Assembly (NCBI GenBank): GCA_905479735.1
Contig: CAJQNS010000014.1
Coordinates: forward strand, 1 to 64,000
Length of the DNA: 64,000 nucleotides
From: an uncultured Desulfofustis sp.
GTDB taxonomy: Bacteria; Desulfobacterota; Desulfobulbia; Desulfobulbales; Desulfocapsaceae
Direction: 5' to 3'
Both the position numbers and the translations under genes were made by a program. How positions within the stretch are numbered: position 1 is the first letter of the stretch; each line of letters starts with the position of its first letter. Positions 28,528-37,883 of the stretch are shown here, in pieces. Below the pieces are notes generated by a model. The model had not been told where the DNA came from. It saw only the letters and a list, made by a program, of their open reading frames with translations, and did no database searches.

Positions 28528-29409
28528 ATGGATGTCCAACATATTGGAGTTCTGCATCCCGGTGCAATGGGAATATCACTGGCGGCGACAGCCAGGAATT
28601 CCGGGCACAAGACTTATTGGGTCTCTCACCAACGCAGCCCACAAACTCGTCTGCGAGCCGAAAAACAAGGTCTGGTAGAGGTTCAAAGAATCGCTGAGCT
28701 CTGTGAACATTGTTCCGTGATCGTCAGCGTGTGTCCACCTCATGCTGCACTTGAAGTTGCCGAGCAAGTGTGTAACTGCTCATTCAAGGGGCTCTATGTT
28801 GACGTCAATGCCATTTCTCCTCAGCATGTAAAACAGATTGAGCAGCTGATGAGCGATGTTGGAATCGACTTTGTCGACGGTGGGATAATAGGCCCACCGG
28901 CCTGGTCCCCCCAGACCACCTGGCTTTACTTATCTGGTCCCTCAGCTGGTCAGGCCTCCAGGTGTTTCAGTGGCGGCCCGCTGGAAGTTGAAGTCATGGG
29001 CAGCGAAATTGGCAAAGCATCGGCCCTGAAAATGTGCTTTGCCGCAAACAGTAAAGGAACAACCGCACTGCTCTGCGCAATCATGGCCGCGGCGGAGAGA
29101 ATGGGGGTGCGTGAAGAGCTTGAAAATCAATGGTCTCGAAACGGTTCTGATTTTGCCCGGAGTACGGTCAATCGAATAAGAAAAGTTACGGCCAAAGCCT
29201 GGCGCTTCTCAGGGGAGATGGAGGAGATCTCTTCAACATTTCAGGCAGCCGGGCTGCCCTCAGGGTTTCATCTTGCTGCCTCAGATATATACCAGCGTAT
29301 GGCCAGGTTCAAAGACGCCGGGGATCCACCCCCTATTGAGGAAATTCTCGCTGCTCTTCTCTCAGTCGATGACCAAGAGACGAGAAGCACCGAGCCCAGT
29401 GAGCCATGA
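28528..29409 (+). CDS. NAD(P)-dependent dehydrogenase, 6-phosphogluconate-dehydrogenase-like with DUF1932
   Basis: 293 residues. The N-terminal Rossmann domain starts IGVLHPGAMGISLA (GxxGxxG variant at about 8-17). The DUF1932 C-terminal domain has the conserved lysine in GKASALKMCFAANSKGTTAL near residues 163-182. Related enzymes are beta-hydroxyacid dehydrogenases; the substrate is unknown. AGAGGAGAAGG provides the ribosome site. Located between an exporter and an arylamine N-acetyltransferase. Confidence 0.8.
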   Translation: MDVQHIGVLHPGAMGISLAATARNSGHKTYWVSHQRSPQTRLRAEKQGLVEVQRIAELCEHCSVIVSVCPPHAALEVAEQVCNCSFKGLYVDVNAISPQHVKQIEQLMSDVGIDFVDGGIIGPPAWSPQTTWLYLSGPSAGQASRCFSGGPLEVEVMGSEIGKASALKMCFAANSKGTTALLCAIMAAAERMGVREELENQWSRNGSDFARSTVNRIRKVTAKAWRFSGEMEEISSTFQAAGLPSGFHLAASDIYQRMARFKDAGDPPPIEEILAALLSVDDQETRSTEPSEP

Positions 29410-29455
29410 GGCCGCGCTGCCAACGCATTAATTCCATCCACCTGGTTCGGAAGAC

Positions 29456-30262
29456 ATGAAGACATTTGATCCTGACAAGTATCTGCAAAGAATCAAACAT
29501 CGGCAAGAGGTGACGCTCACTGAAACTGGACTCCGTTCACTGCATCGGGGTCAATTTCATACGATTCCTTTTGAAAATTTCGATGTGTTGCTCGGCCGCC
29601 CGATTCTGCTCGACCCAGGCTCATTGTTTGACAAGCTGGTCGAACGGCCTCGCGGCGGCTACTGTTTCGAGTTAAATGGTCTATTTCTACAAGCCCTTGA
29701 ATACTTTGGTTTTGAGACGCGTATCCTTCTGGCCAGAGTCCATCTCTCCGGCAGCCCTGTGATAGGCAGAGGGCATCAGCTTTCCCTGGTAACCATCAAC
29801 GGCAGAAAATGGCTCACTGATGTGGGTTTTGGCGGTCAGAATATGCCTGAACCCATCCCTCTGGAAATAAACCAGGTCTGTGATTTGGGAAGCCAGATAC
29901 TGCGCCTTGTCAAGACAGAACCTTACGGAGTGATGCTGCAGTCCTTTGACGGTGAGCTATGGCAAAACCTCTATAGTTTCGACATGGCCTATGCCGGCCC
30001 GGGGGACATCAAGTACGGCAACTATTACACCTCAACTCACCCGGATTCGATCTTCACCCAGGATCGGATGGTCTCACTGCCGACCAGAGAAGGTAGAATC
30101 ACATTAAACAACAAGACCTTGAAAATACTAGAAGAAGGCACGGAACGGTTAATCGAACTTGCCGATGATCAGACTTACCTTGAAGCCCTGAAACTACATT
30201 TTGACATTGAGCTCGACGTACCTTACGACAGGCTGCCAGCCCTTCCGACTGGTGCCGGTTAA
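29456..30262 (+). CDS. nat: Arylamine N-acetyltransferase
   Basis: 268 residues with the complete catalytic triad of the family: C70 in RGGYCFE, H107 in GRGHQL and D122 in TDVGFGG. It transfers acetyl or another acyl group from CoA to arylamines, hydrazines or related nucleophiles in the cytoplasm; some relatives act in amide synthases. An aromatic substrate fits the ring-directed enzymes to the right, though no direct link is visible. Confidence 0.88.
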   Translation: MKTFDPDKYLQRIKHRQEVTLTETGLRSLHRGQFHTIPFENFDVLLGRPILLDPGSLFDKLVERPRGGYCFELNGLFLQALEYFGFETRILLARVHLSGSPVIGRGHQLSLVTINGRKWLTDVGFGGQNMPEPIPLEINQVCDLGSQILRLVKTEPYGVMLQSFDGELWQNLYSFDMAYAGPGDIKYGNYYTSTHPDSIFTQDRMVSLPTREGRITLNNKTLKILEEGTERLIELADDQTYLEALKLHFDIELDVPYDRLPALPTGAG

Positions 30263-30330
30263 AAGGACGGATCATACCTGTCGATGCGGTCGGGAATAGC
30301 GACGGATTGTCAACATACGAGTCGCCGGAC

Positions 30331-31062
30331 TCAATTTTTTTCCTGAAAGATGATGGGAAACAGGGATTCCCGCGAGTTCTGGTGGTGCACCATGATCAGC
30401 CCCTTGGCCCTCTCGACATCTCTGAGAGATAGTGCTTCATAGAGCTGGTGGTGCTCAATACGGATCTGATCTATCCTGTCAATCTTCAACTCCTCGATTC
30501 TGAAACGCAAAAATATTTTCTGACTGAGATCCTGATACCTGGCTGAGAGGATCCGGTTACCGGCCATATCGAGGATTGCCAGGTGAAACTCCGTGTCGAG
30601 GATGAACAGGTTCCGGTGCACCCGGTCTGAAATCGCTTTTTCGTAGGCCAGCTTCTGTTTTTCAACATTGATCAGCTTTTTTTCCGTGATGTTTTTTATG
30701 GCCTGGTCAATAAATCCGACCTCGAGCACCTCGCGAATCTGATAGAGCTCTTCCGCGTCTTTCTGAGATAAGCGCCTGACCGAATATCCCTGGTTGGGAA
30801 CAAAATCGAGATACCCCTCCTGGGCCAGGATGCTCAAAGCGTTGTTCACCGGGGTCCTGCTGACTTTTAACTGGTTCGCAAGATCGACAAAGACAAGACG
30901 CTGACCGGGAACTATCTCATAGTCCAGCATGAGCTTCATGATCCGGTTGTACACTTTTAAGGTAAGATTTTTGCTTTTTTTCAAACCTGGCTCCTGGGGG
31001 GAGATCTGGAAATCGCGTCTGACTGGTGTTTGTCTGGCTGGGTTGGCGCTGTAGTGGCCCAT
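30331..31062 (-). CDS. GntR-family regulator, FCD (FadR) subfamily
   Basis: 243 residues. The winged helix-turn-helix (LANQLKVSRTPVNNALSIL) lies at about residues 62-80, and the all-helical FCD effector domain follows, with a metal-binding set expected from DTEFHLAI, RIEHHQLYEAL and VHHQ. FCD regulators usually sense organic acids. It is divergent from the first transhydroxylase-like operon, with a shared 295-bp region containing a direct repeat of ATGTAATAT over a predicted promoter, so it is probably its repressor. Confidence 0.87.
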   Translation of the reverse strand: MGHYSANPARQTPVRRDFQISPQEPGLKKSKNLTLKVYNRIMKLMLDYEIVPGQRLVFVDLANQLKVSRTPVNNALSILAQEGYLDFVPNQGYSVRRLSQKDAEELYQIREVLEVGFIDQAIKNITEKKLINVEKQKLAYEKAISDRVHRNLFILDTEFHLAILDMAGNRILSARYQDLSQKIFLRFRIEELKIDRIDQIRIEHHQLYEALSLRDVERAKGLIMVHHQNSRESLFPIIFQEKN

Positions 31063-31102
31063 CCATTGGCACAGGTCTTCTTATAGTAAAGATAATGTAT
31101 GC

Positions 31103-31142
31103 TTGACAACGCTTAAATGACATGTAATATAAAATGTAATAT
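31103..31142 (+). promoter_or_regulatory. Predicted promoter with ATGTAATAT direct repeat (probable GntR operator)
   Basis: TTGACA at 31103-31108 and TAATAT at 31125-31130, spacing 16. The -10 lies inside a direct repeat of ATGTAATAT (31122-31130 and 31134-31142). It lies between the divergent GntR gene and the Mo-enzyme operon, which begins at 31358. A repressor bound here would block the -10. Related ATGTAA motifs occur upstream of the genes at 37884, 39676 and 50453. Confidence 0.55.
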
Positions 31143-31357
31143 TAATCAAGTGTCACCTTGAGCGACCTGTGCTGGGGACACCGAAAAAAACCTCAAACTA
31201 TTGATATATATAAATTTTAATGCACCGCCAAAGGCGAGGAAATTATTCCCGTCCTGGTTGAGCAAAACGTCCCCGATATGATAGAATTGTGAGAGATCCT
31301 GCCACAATATTGAACTCTGTTGAATACTTAAAATTTAACCAGAGGAGATAGTTTCAG

Positions 31358-33973
31358 ATGACTACGCTGAAAACAAAAGACAAAACCGTGTTGAGATCGC
31401 TTGGTTTGGGCGGTTATTTCGGCGGCGGCGCCGAAGGCATGGTGGACGTAAAGAACGGCAAGATCGTCCGGGTCAGGCCGATGCGTTACGGGTGGAAATA
31501 CAAGAAAGAGGAAATCCGCCAGTGGAAGATGGAGCGCGACGGTAAAACGCTTGAGCCCACCTGGAAATCTCTGCCTGGGCCTTTCTCATTAGGCTATAAA
31601 AAGCGGGTCTACTCGCCGAACAGGGTTCCCTTCCCGATGAAAAGAATCGATTGGGATCCCAACGGCGAACGCAACCCCCAGAATCGCGGCAAAAGCAAAT
31701 TTGTCCGAATCTCATGGGACGAGGCTGCTGAGCTCATCTCCGGCGAAATCAAGCGCGTCCACAAAGAGTACGGCTACAATGCCATCCTCATGCAGGGTGA
31801 CGGTCACGGCGAGTGCAAAACCATTAACACACCTCACGGACACCCGGGGGTCTTACTCGAATACCTTGGCGGTTTCACTTTGCAGGTGCGCAACCCCGAT
31901 TCCTGGGAAGGCTGGTACTGGGGTGCCAAGCACGTCTGGGGCCAAGGTGCCCAAGGCATCATGTATCCGGCGGCCAACATCGTCAAGGATACCATCGATC
32001 ATGCCGACATGGTCCTGTTCTGGGGTTGCGACCCGGAGACCACACCCTGGGGATTCACTGGACAGTTTGCCAGTCGGCTGTGCTATTTCCTGACAGAGGT
32101 GGGAATCCAGCAGGTTTATGTCTGCCCTGACTGTAATTATGGTGCCGCCATCCATGCCGATAAGTGGATTCCGGTACTGCCCAACACCGATGCGGCGCTG
32201 CAGTTGGCCATCATCTACATGTGGCTGACGGAAGGAACCTACAACAAAGAATACGTTGAGACACATACCGTGGGTCTGGACAAGGTTGCCGATTATGTGC
32301 TGGGCAAAGAAGACAGCGTGCCGAAAACGCCGGAGTGGGCCTCACCGAAATGCGGCGTCCCGGTCTGGACCATTAAGGCATTGGCCCGAGAATTTGCAGA
32401 AAAAACCACCTCGATTGCCCACTACTTTGGCGGCGGTTTTATCCGAGGACCTTTCTCCCATGAACCTGCCCGTCTAGAGTGTATCATGCTCGGCATGCAG
32501 GGACTTGGCGGACCGGGTGTGCATCAGCATCAGTGGACCTATTTCGGACTGCCACGGGCCGAGGGTTTGGCAGGCACCTTCTTCTGGAACCCCGAGATCG
32601 AAGAACAACTGGCCCTGCCGGTGCTCAGCGCCGTATCCGCCTGGCAGAACCAGGTTATTCCCAAAACACTGATCCAGAATGCGTTCCTGACCGATGAGCC
32701 AATCACCTTCCGGGGAACCGGAGCACAGAATGCCCTGGTACACGATCAGTTCATCGAATACACCTACCCGATCGAAAAAGAGAAGGAAGGGGTGGAAATA
32801 CATATGATCTGGTCCGACTGCCCCTGCCGCATCACCTGCTGGAACTATGGCCACGAAACCGAGGTAGCCATGAGAAGCCCCCAGGTCGAATGCTTCGTGG
32901 CCCAGCATCCATGGTTCGAGAATGACTGCGTCTACGCCGATATCGTTCTGCCGGCCAACACCTATATGGAAATCGATGACATCATCACCAATATCCGCCA
33001 GGGCACGATGCAGCCCAACATCATGATCGCCGAAAAGGCCATCGAACCGGTTGGTGAATCGAAAAGCGATGCCGAGTGCGTGCGCGAGGTCGCCAAAAAG
33101 TTTGACGGCATGCTGGAAGAGATGACCGGTGGAAAAACCACTGCAGATCTGCAAAAGGCGGTGTGGGGTCACATGGGCGGAGAAAAGCTGGTCTCCTGGG
33201 AACAGCTCAACGAAAAGAGTTACTGGATCTATCCAACAGCGGAAGACTGGGCGGATGATCCTCCTGGGTTCAGGAACTTCTATGAAGATCCTGAAAAATA
33301 TCCTCTCTCCACACCCACCGGCAAACTGGAGTTCTATTCGCAGGCACTGGCCGAAGCCTATCCCGATGACAAGGAGCGCGGCCCAATCCCGAGGTGGATT
33401 GAAAAGAGTCATAACCACGATGAGCGTCTCTCCAGTCACCGGGCCAAAATGTACCCCCTGCTGATCATGTCCAACCACGGGCGCTGGCGGGTGCACGCCC
33501 AGTGCGACGATATCACCTGGACCAGGGAAGTCGAGACTTGCAAGGTGGTCGGACCTGACGGCTACAAGTATGAGCCGTGCTGGATGCACCCGAGCGAGGC
33601 AGAGAAACGGGGTATCAAAGACGGTGACATCGTCAAGGTGTATAACGAGCGCGGCATCGTTCTTGCCGGCGCCTACGTGACTGAACGGGTGCGCCCCGGG
33701 GTGGCCTATGTGGATCATGGCGCCCGACACGACCCGATCAAGACCGGTGAAATAGAGCGCGGCGGCGCCATCAACACCATCACCCCCGGCGCCATCACCA
33801 GCGAAAACTGTGTGGGCCAAATTGGCGGCGGCTACCTCGTCGAGGTACAGAAGGTCAGCGGTGAGGAGATGGACACCTGGAGGCGTGAACATCCAGAGGC
33901 CTTTGAGAGAAAATATGACCCGGCGGCAGGACTTCGTGTCGAGGCCTGGCTTGCTGACAGAGGAGAGGAATAA
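31358..33973 (+). CDS. Molybdopterin enzyme large subunit, transhydroxylase (AthL) family, paralogue 1
   Basis: 871 residues of the DMSO-reductase superfamily that bind Mo-bis-MGD. It has no N-terminal [4Fe-4S] cysteine motif, as in pyrogallol transhydroxylase AthL. NPDSWEGW carries D181-S182-W183, where the Ser is the Mo ligand in the Pelobacter acidigallici structure, and H150 (GDGHGECK) matches the active-site His. Other AthL active-site positions (Tyr152, Tyr404) are not conserved, so the substrate probably differs; resorcinol-hydroxylase-like or other ring hydroxylation is possible. There is no Tat signal, so it is cytoplasmic. Its stop overlaps the small-subunit start by one base. Closely similar to the protein at 52035-54641 over its whole length. 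Confidence 0.88.
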   Translation: MTTLKTKDKTVLRSLGLGGYFGGGAEGMVDVKNGKIVRVRPMRYGWKYKKEEIRQWKMERDGKTLEPTWKSLPGPFSLGYKKRVYSPNRVPFPMKRIDWDPNGERNPQNRGKSKFVRISWDEAAELISGEIKRVHKEYGYNAILMQGDGHGECKTINTPHGHPGVLLEYLGGFTLQVRNPDSWEGWYWGAKHVWGQGAQGIMYPAANIVKDTIDHADMVLFWGCDPETTPWGFTGQFASRLCYFLTEVGIQQVYVCPDCNYGAAIHADKWIPVLPNTDAALQLAIIYMWLTEGTYNKEYVETHTVGLDKVADYVLGKEDSVPKTPEWASPKCGVPVWTIKALAREFAEKTTSIAHYFGGGFIRGPFSHEPARLECIMLGMQGLGGPGVHQHQWTYFGLPRAEGLAGTFFWNPEIEEQLALPVLSAVSAWQNQVIPKTLIQNAFLTDEPITFRGTGAQNALVHDQFIEYTYPIEKEKEGVEIHMIWSDCPCRITCWNYGHETEVAMRSPQVECFVAQHPWFENDCVYADIVLPANTYMEIDDIITNIRQGTMQPNIMIAEKAIEPVGESKSDAECVREVAKKFDGMLEEMTGGKTTADLQKAVWGHMGGEKLVSWEQLNEKSYWIYPTAEDWADDPPGFRNFYEDPEKYPLSTPTGKLEFYSQALAEAYPDDKERGPIPRWIEKSHNHDERLSSHRAKMYPLLIMSNHGRWRVHAQCDDITWTREVETCKVVGPDGYKYEPCWMHPSEAEKRGIKDGDIVKVYNERGIVLAGAYVTERVRPGVAYVDHGARHDPIKTGEIERGGAINTITPGAITSENCVGQIGGGYLVEVQKVSGEEMDTWRREHPEAFERKYDPAAGLRVEAWLADRGEE

Positions 33974-34800
33974 TGAAAGTATTTGTCTTAGATCTCTCGA
34001 TTTGTAACGGTTGTTATTGCTGCCAGATCGCCTGCAAGGACGAACATGTCGGCAATGACTGGACTCCCTATGCGAAACCTCAACCGGATACCGGACAATT
34101 CTGGATCGGGTTGACCGAGAAAGTCCGCGGTCATGTCCCGCAAGTCAAGGTCTCCTATCTGCCGCAGCTGTGCCATCACTGCGACGAAGCACCCTGCATC
34201 GAGCAATGCGAAGCCGAGGCTATCTACAAGCGTGATGACGGACTGGTCATTATTAATCCTGAGAAATGCGTGGGTTGCAAACTATGTGCCGACACCTGTC
34301 CGCACGATGCGATCTTTTTCAACGAAGAACTGAACCTGGCCCAAAAATGCACCGGCTGCAGTCACCTGCTGGACAACGATCCTGAAGAGTGGAGCGTTCC
34401 ACGCTGCGTGGATCAGTGCCCAACCGAGGCTCTGCGTTTTGGCGAGGAAGAGGACTTCGCCGATTTTATCGCTGAAGCGGAGCCATTCAGGCCCGAGGCA
34501 AAGACCAAATCCAGGATCTATTATAAAGGGCTGCCGAAAAAATTTATCGCCGGCACCTTATACGAACCTAATATTGAAGAAGTTATTATCGGTGCCACCT
34601 GCACCTTGAAAGACCTCGAGTCCGGCGCAGAGTTTACCGAAACGACCAACAATTTTGGTGACTTCTGGCTCAAGGAGCTTCCCGACGACAGAACCTTCAC
34701 CCTGACCATCGAAAAGGACGGTTACTCTAAGGTAGTAGAAGGCCTGACCACGGATATCGACCGCGGTCTCGGTGATATCCCTATGGCTATGAAGAGCTGA
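33973..34800 (+). CDS. Four-cluster Fe-S small subunit with C-terminal beta domain (AthS-like), paralogue 1
   Basis: 275 residues. Sixteen cysteines form four cluster motifs: C11/C14/C17/C21, C67/C70/C75/C79, C99/C102/C105/C109 and C126/C129/C145/C149. After about residue 185 comes a beta-sandwich domain resembling carboxypeptidase-regulatory/transthyretin-like folds (TETTNNFGDFWLKEL), as in the transhydroxylase beta subunit. From memory, the Pelobacter acidigallici subunit has only three clusters; this one keeps all four, as in electron-transferring subunits such as DmsB. This suggests a net redox reaction for paralogue 1. Cotranslated with the large subunit. Confidence 0.9.
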   Translation: MKVFVLDLSICNGCYCCQIACKDEHVGNDWTPYAKPQPDTGQFWIGLTEKVRGHVPQVKVSYLPQLCHHCDEAPCIEQCEAEAIYKRDDGLVIINPEKCVGCKLCADTCPHDAIFFNEELNLAQKCTGCSHLLDNDPEEWSVPRCVDQCPTEALRFGEEEDFADFIAEAEPFRPEAKTKSRIYYKGLPKKFIAGTLYEPNIEEVIIGATCTLKDLESGAEFTETTNNFGDFWLKELPDDRTFTLTIEKDGYSKVVEGLTTDIDRGLGDIPMAMKS

Positions 34801-34814
34801 TCTCTCCTCAAAGA

Positions 34815-34854
34815 TCAGGGGCGGCTGCAGACTGTGTCCGCTTGCCGCCCCTGA
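34815..34854. terminator. Hairpin between convergent genes
   Basis: Stem TCAGGGGCGGC / GCCGCCCCTGA with an 18-base loop, 15 bp after the small-subunit stop. The following CTGCAGTTTCTC is only weakly T-rich. It lies between the rightward Mo-enzyme operon and the leftward FKBP gene and may serve both. Confidence 0.65.
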
Positions 34855-34876
34855 CTGCAGTTTCTCACTGATTCAC

Positions 34877-35308
34877 TCAACCAAGCTCAAGCAGTTCCAC
34901 CCTATAGATGAGGGTCTGGCCGGCCAACGGATGGTTGCCGTCCAGCGTTACCCGATCTCCGCTCGCTTCTCTTACCATAAAATTGGCCCGTTGACCGTCA
35001 CGATTCTGGTATTGAATTGTCCGCCCCGGTACAAGTTTCAAGTCCTCAGGAAATGCTTCACGGTCGACCTGTAGAATCAGATCGTCGTTATATACGCCGT
35101 AGCCCTGTTCTGGTCCTATTGTAATGTCGCGTACTTCATTAACACTCATACCGATCACGCCCTGCTCAAGTGGTTCAAGGACTTTTCCGGCACCGATGGT
35201 AAAGGTCAGTGGTCTGGTGCTCTGGGCATCGACCTGCTTCCCATCTTCCAGGATTATCGAATAGCGCAAGGTTACCGTACTGCCTTTATCTGCCGTACTC
35301 ACTCCCAT
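34877..35308 (-). CDS. FKBP-type peptidyl-prolyl isomerase (SlyD-like)
   Basis: 143 residues. N-terminal FKBP strand VTLRYSIILEDGKQVDA, then LTFTIGAGKVLEPLEQGVIGM (about residues 34-54), and an inserted-flap region of SlyD type ending DGNHPLAGQTLIYRVELLEL. It lacks the His-rich metal-binding tail of Escherichia coli SlyD. Cytoplasmic folding helper. Last of a leftward group with a glutaredoxin-like protein, UspA and an MFS transporter. Confidence 0.88.
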   Translation of the reverse strand: MGVSTADKGSTVTLRYSIILEDGKQVDAQSTRPLTFTIGAGKVLEPLEQGVIGMSVNEVRDITIGPEQGYGVYNDDLILQVDREAFPEDLKLVPGRTIQYQNRDGQRANFMVREASGDRVTLDGNHPLAGQTLIYRVELLELG

Positions 35309-35366
35309 CTAGCCGCCTCACTTTCTTTAATTTTTACAAGGCCTGCTGACCGATACCCTTAGCCCA

Positions 35367-35639
35367 TCAGATTCGCAGTGTTTCCCGCACCTCTTCTTCC
35401 CTAAAACCGACAACAACTTTATCGCCGACTACTAGAGTGGGAAAGGTGCAGCGCTTGTTGAACTCTTTTACTTCCTGTACCATCTCCCGACGGGCCGAGC
35501 CCTCCAGCTCGTCCACGTTGACAAAGCTGAAATCGACCTGGTTCAGTTCCAGAAATTCTATCAACGCCTTACAGTGCAGGCAGGTGCTCACCGCATACAG
35601 CTTCACCTCACCTCGATCACCCATTATGTTATTGAGCAT
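35367..35639 (-). CDS. Glutaredoxin-like protein
   Basis: 90 residues, or 85 if translation starts at the internal ATG (M6). The active-site CxxC is CLHC in YAVSTCLHCKALIEF, the cis-Pro motif is TFPTLVV, and the C-terminal GFREEEVRE helix is typical of NrdH/glutaredoxin-like proteins in anaerobes. It overlaps the end of the uspA gene by 11 bp, which implies cotranslation. Confidence 0.85.
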   Translation of the reverse strand: MLNNIMGDRGEVKLYAVSTCLHCKALIEFLELNQVDFSFVNVDELEGSARREMVQEVKEFNKRCTFPTLVVGDKVVVGFREEEVRETLRI

Positions 35640-36144
35640 CAGTGGGGACTACCGTCACCGGAATTGGGGAAAGCTTGAGTACCGATTTGATGCTGCTGCC
35701 GACAGAGTTTCTGCCGAGCATCCCTCGTTGGGACCCTAATATAATGATATCGCACTCGTTCTCTTCAGCAGTTTTAATGATGGTCTCGGCTATGTCACCG
35801 GCACTGATAATCACTTCTCTTGAGTGAAACGCACAGCTCTCTTCATCCATTCCAACCTTTTCGCAGAACTCCTGGATTTCCTCCAGTACCTGAGACGAAA
35901 GCCTTTTGCCGGTCAGTGATTTATGGATGTCATCCTTTTTGGCCTGCATCAGCTCCTTCCACTCGTGTTTACCGACTAAGCCTTTAAACCGTCCTTCAAT
36001 ACTTTCAGGTATCTCTTCTATGATATAGAGAATATAGAGCAGGGCCTTGTTGCGAATGGCCATGGCCACCGCGAACTCATATGCCTGCTGGCAGCCAGGG
36101 GTCAGATCGGTGGCAAACAATATTACGTCAATCGGTTTCAACAT
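35629..36144 (-). CDS. Universal stress protein UspA family
   Basis: 171 residues of the UspA fold. The ATP-binding loop G-x2-G-x9-G-S is present as GSQRGMLGRNSVGSS near residues 140-154, so it is of the nucleotide-binding type. There is an insertion of about 20 residues after the first helix pair (EGRFKGLVGKHEWKELM), as in other anaerobe UspA proteins. Role in stress adaptation is known only generally. It overlaps the glutaredoxin-like gene. Confidence 0.88.
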   Translation of the reverse strand: MLKPIDVILFATDLTPGCQQAYEFAVAMAIRNKALLYILYIIEEIPESIEGRFKGLVGKHEWKELMQAKKDDIHKSLTGKRLSSQVLEEIQEFCEKVGMDEESCAFHSREVIISAGDIAETIIKTAEENECDIIILGSQRGMLGRNSVGSSIKSVLKLSPIPVTVVPTDAQ

Positions 36145-36180
36145 ATTAATTTATTTTAAGATTTTCATTTAACAAGAAGA

Positions 36181-37395
36181 TCAGCAACCGGACTCTCCTT
36201 CGAAATCGCTCAGTCGCAGCAGGAAGATCAGGGGAAGTCCAATCAGCATTGCCCCTCCTATCACCGATATTCCCGTACCGAAAGAGAAAAACTTGGCCAG
36301 ATAACCAATCACCAGGGGGGCGCCTCCAGCTCCTATCAAATAGGCCAGTGGCGGTCCCATGGCACTGATAACCGATCGCAGCGTGGGAGGTACAACTCGG
36401 GCAAGTGCCCCGTAAATGACCGGGAAGAAAGCCGTGAGTACAGCCGACTGCAATAAAAGAGCAGCAATCAGCGGCCCGCCCTCAACCAGGCCGAGCGCAA
36501 CCGTCAGAAGCGCCGCTCCCCCAAGTGTTAACCACATAAACCGCTTTTGTCCAATTCTATCGGCTGCGATTCCGGCGAAGAAGACTACCAGAAAGCCCGA
36601 AAGTTGCGACAGCCCGATTATGGTGTTTGCCTTGGTCAGGGACAACCCCTTCTCGTGCACAAAGTAGAGCGGCAGCATCGCGTTCATACCTGCGTTACCG
36701 GCAATTGCCAGTGACAGCAGGATGGTAATCCACCAGAAAGATGGCAGCGCAGCAACTCGCTTCATATTTGCAGGACTTATCCTCTGCCCTGGGAATTGAC
36801 CACCTTCACTTTTCATCGTAAAAAGCAGCGCCGAAGCCAGAGAAAGCAGCCCCCAGCAAAGCAGAACCTGACGCCAGGAAAACCACTGGAGCAGCAGCGC
36901 AGCGATCAGCGGAGCGCTGACAAAGGACAATGGCGGCGCGCATTGGTGCACTGCCATTCCCTTGCCCCAGTCCGATTTCTGGATCTCGGCAGTTATGGTG
37001 GCAACGGCCGATGGAAGATGGAGGAAGCCGGTAAAGCCGATGATTACCAGAAGTACACTGATGCCAGCAAAACTCCTGACAAAGACAAAAAACAGCAAGG
37101 CTAAACCCAACAGCCAGGCGGAGAATCGCAAAGTCCCCCGATGATTCAAGCGTGAGGAGAGAAGACCGGAAAAGATCGGGGCCAACAGATACCCGACCCC
37201 AATCATCAGAAACAAAGAGCCGGCCTGCACATGATCTAAATCCAGATCATTCTGGATTTCCGGCAGCAAAGGGCCAAAGATAACTCGGCTTACAAAACCC
37301 AGGTAAAAGAGCCAGGCCAAAGAGACGGTCAGACCGATTTTATCGCCAAACGGTTCCGGCATCGGGCAATCGTATAAACCAATATCATCATCCAT
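36181..37395 (-). CDS. MFS transporter, 12 helices
   Basis: 404 residues with 12 predicted helices and the MFS loop motif between helices 8 and 9 visible as AGIAADRIGQKRFMW. The N-terminal half contains the LLSSRLNHRGTLRF variant of motif A. It is related to the nitrate/oxalate-formate type and CynX-like carriers, but the substrate is not readable. Upstream gene of the leftward group, sharing its 5' region with the divergent cyclase operon, so it could carry a substrate or product of that pathway. Confidence 0.8.
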   Translation of the reverse strand: MDDDIGLYDCPMPEPFGDKIGLTVSLAWLFYLGFVSRVIFGPLLPEIQNDLDLDHVQAGSLFLMIGVGYLLAPIFSGLLSSRLNHRGTLRFSAWLLGLALLFFVFVRSFAGISVLLVIIGFTGFLHLPSAVATITAEIQKSDWGKGMAVHQCAPPLSFVSAPLIAALLLQWFSWRQVLLCWGLLSLASALLFTMKSEGGQFPGQRISPANMKRVAALPSFWWITILLSLAIAGNAGMNAMLPLYFVHEKGLSLTKANTIIGLSQLSGFLVVFFAGIAADRIGQKRFMWLTLGGAALLTVALGLVEGGPLIAALLLQSAVLTAFFPVIYGALARVVPPTLRSVISAMGPPLAYLIGAGGAPLVIGYLAKFFSFGTGISVIGGAMLIGLPLIFLLRLSDFEGESGC

Positions 37396-37568
37396 GGGGG
37401 CTCACAGTATTGGGATGGTTACCAGCCATCGCTTTTGTCTCACAGAATGAAACGTGCCCGACATCACTGCCGGAAGAACAACAGTGTGGTCAGCATGCCT
37501 ATCTCTTTCATCGGCGCCAGCTAACAGCTTCAACTCACCCACCGAACCACTATATGCCAGTCCTCATA

Positions 37569-37631
37569 CGGTGTCAACAACGACACCGATTAACATTTTA
37601 TTTAACTGTAATTACGACACTTAACGACACC
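37569..37631. promoter_or_regulatory. Operator-like array of GACACC motifs
   Basis: A perfect inverted repeat CGGTGTC-AACAAC-GACACCG (37569-37588) is followed by two more direct copies of the half-site, ACGACACT (37614-37621) and ACGACACC (37625-37632). The array lies just upstream of a predicted promoter at 37663, between the divergent MFS gene and cyclase operon. The binding protein is unknown. Confidence 0.5.
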
Positions 37632-37662
37632 AAATCCCGCAATATTTTACATGCAATAGCTC

Positions 37663-37692
37663 TTGACACAGAACCGACAATAGGTGTAGATT
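37663..37692 (+). promoter_or_regulatory. Predicted promoter of the cyclase operon
   Basis: TTGACA at 37663-37668 and TAGATT at 37687-37692, spacing 18. Directly upstream lies TTTACATGCAAT, the complement of an ATTGCATGTAAA motif that recurs near other promoters of this region. The leader to the start at 37884 would be about 185 nt. Confidence 0.45.
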
Positions 37693-37883
37693 AAGTCGTG
37701 AGCAACGGTTACTTTCAGGTTACCAACCCGAACCCCGAATGTTCCAACATATGAAACTTTTACTTTTCGAAATGTCTTTACCTACGACTTTCTATTTCTT
37801 GAAACTATTTTACCGAGCCAGACAACGATCAAAGCCTGAAGCAATCACCTTAACCTATGGGCATGGATATCAAGGAGAATATT

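Noticed and set aside
31200-31330. Possible riboswitch (such as a molybdenum-cofactor RNA) in the leader of the first Mo-enzyme operon
   Set aside because: Only one small stem, CCGCC-AAA-GGCG, is visible; no match to a known consensus could be made by eye.
32474-33892. Long open frame (472 codons) antisense to the first Mo-enzyme large subunit
   Set aside because: Mirror of a GC-rich, codon-biased gene; no recognisable domain and the sense strand has a clear family protein.
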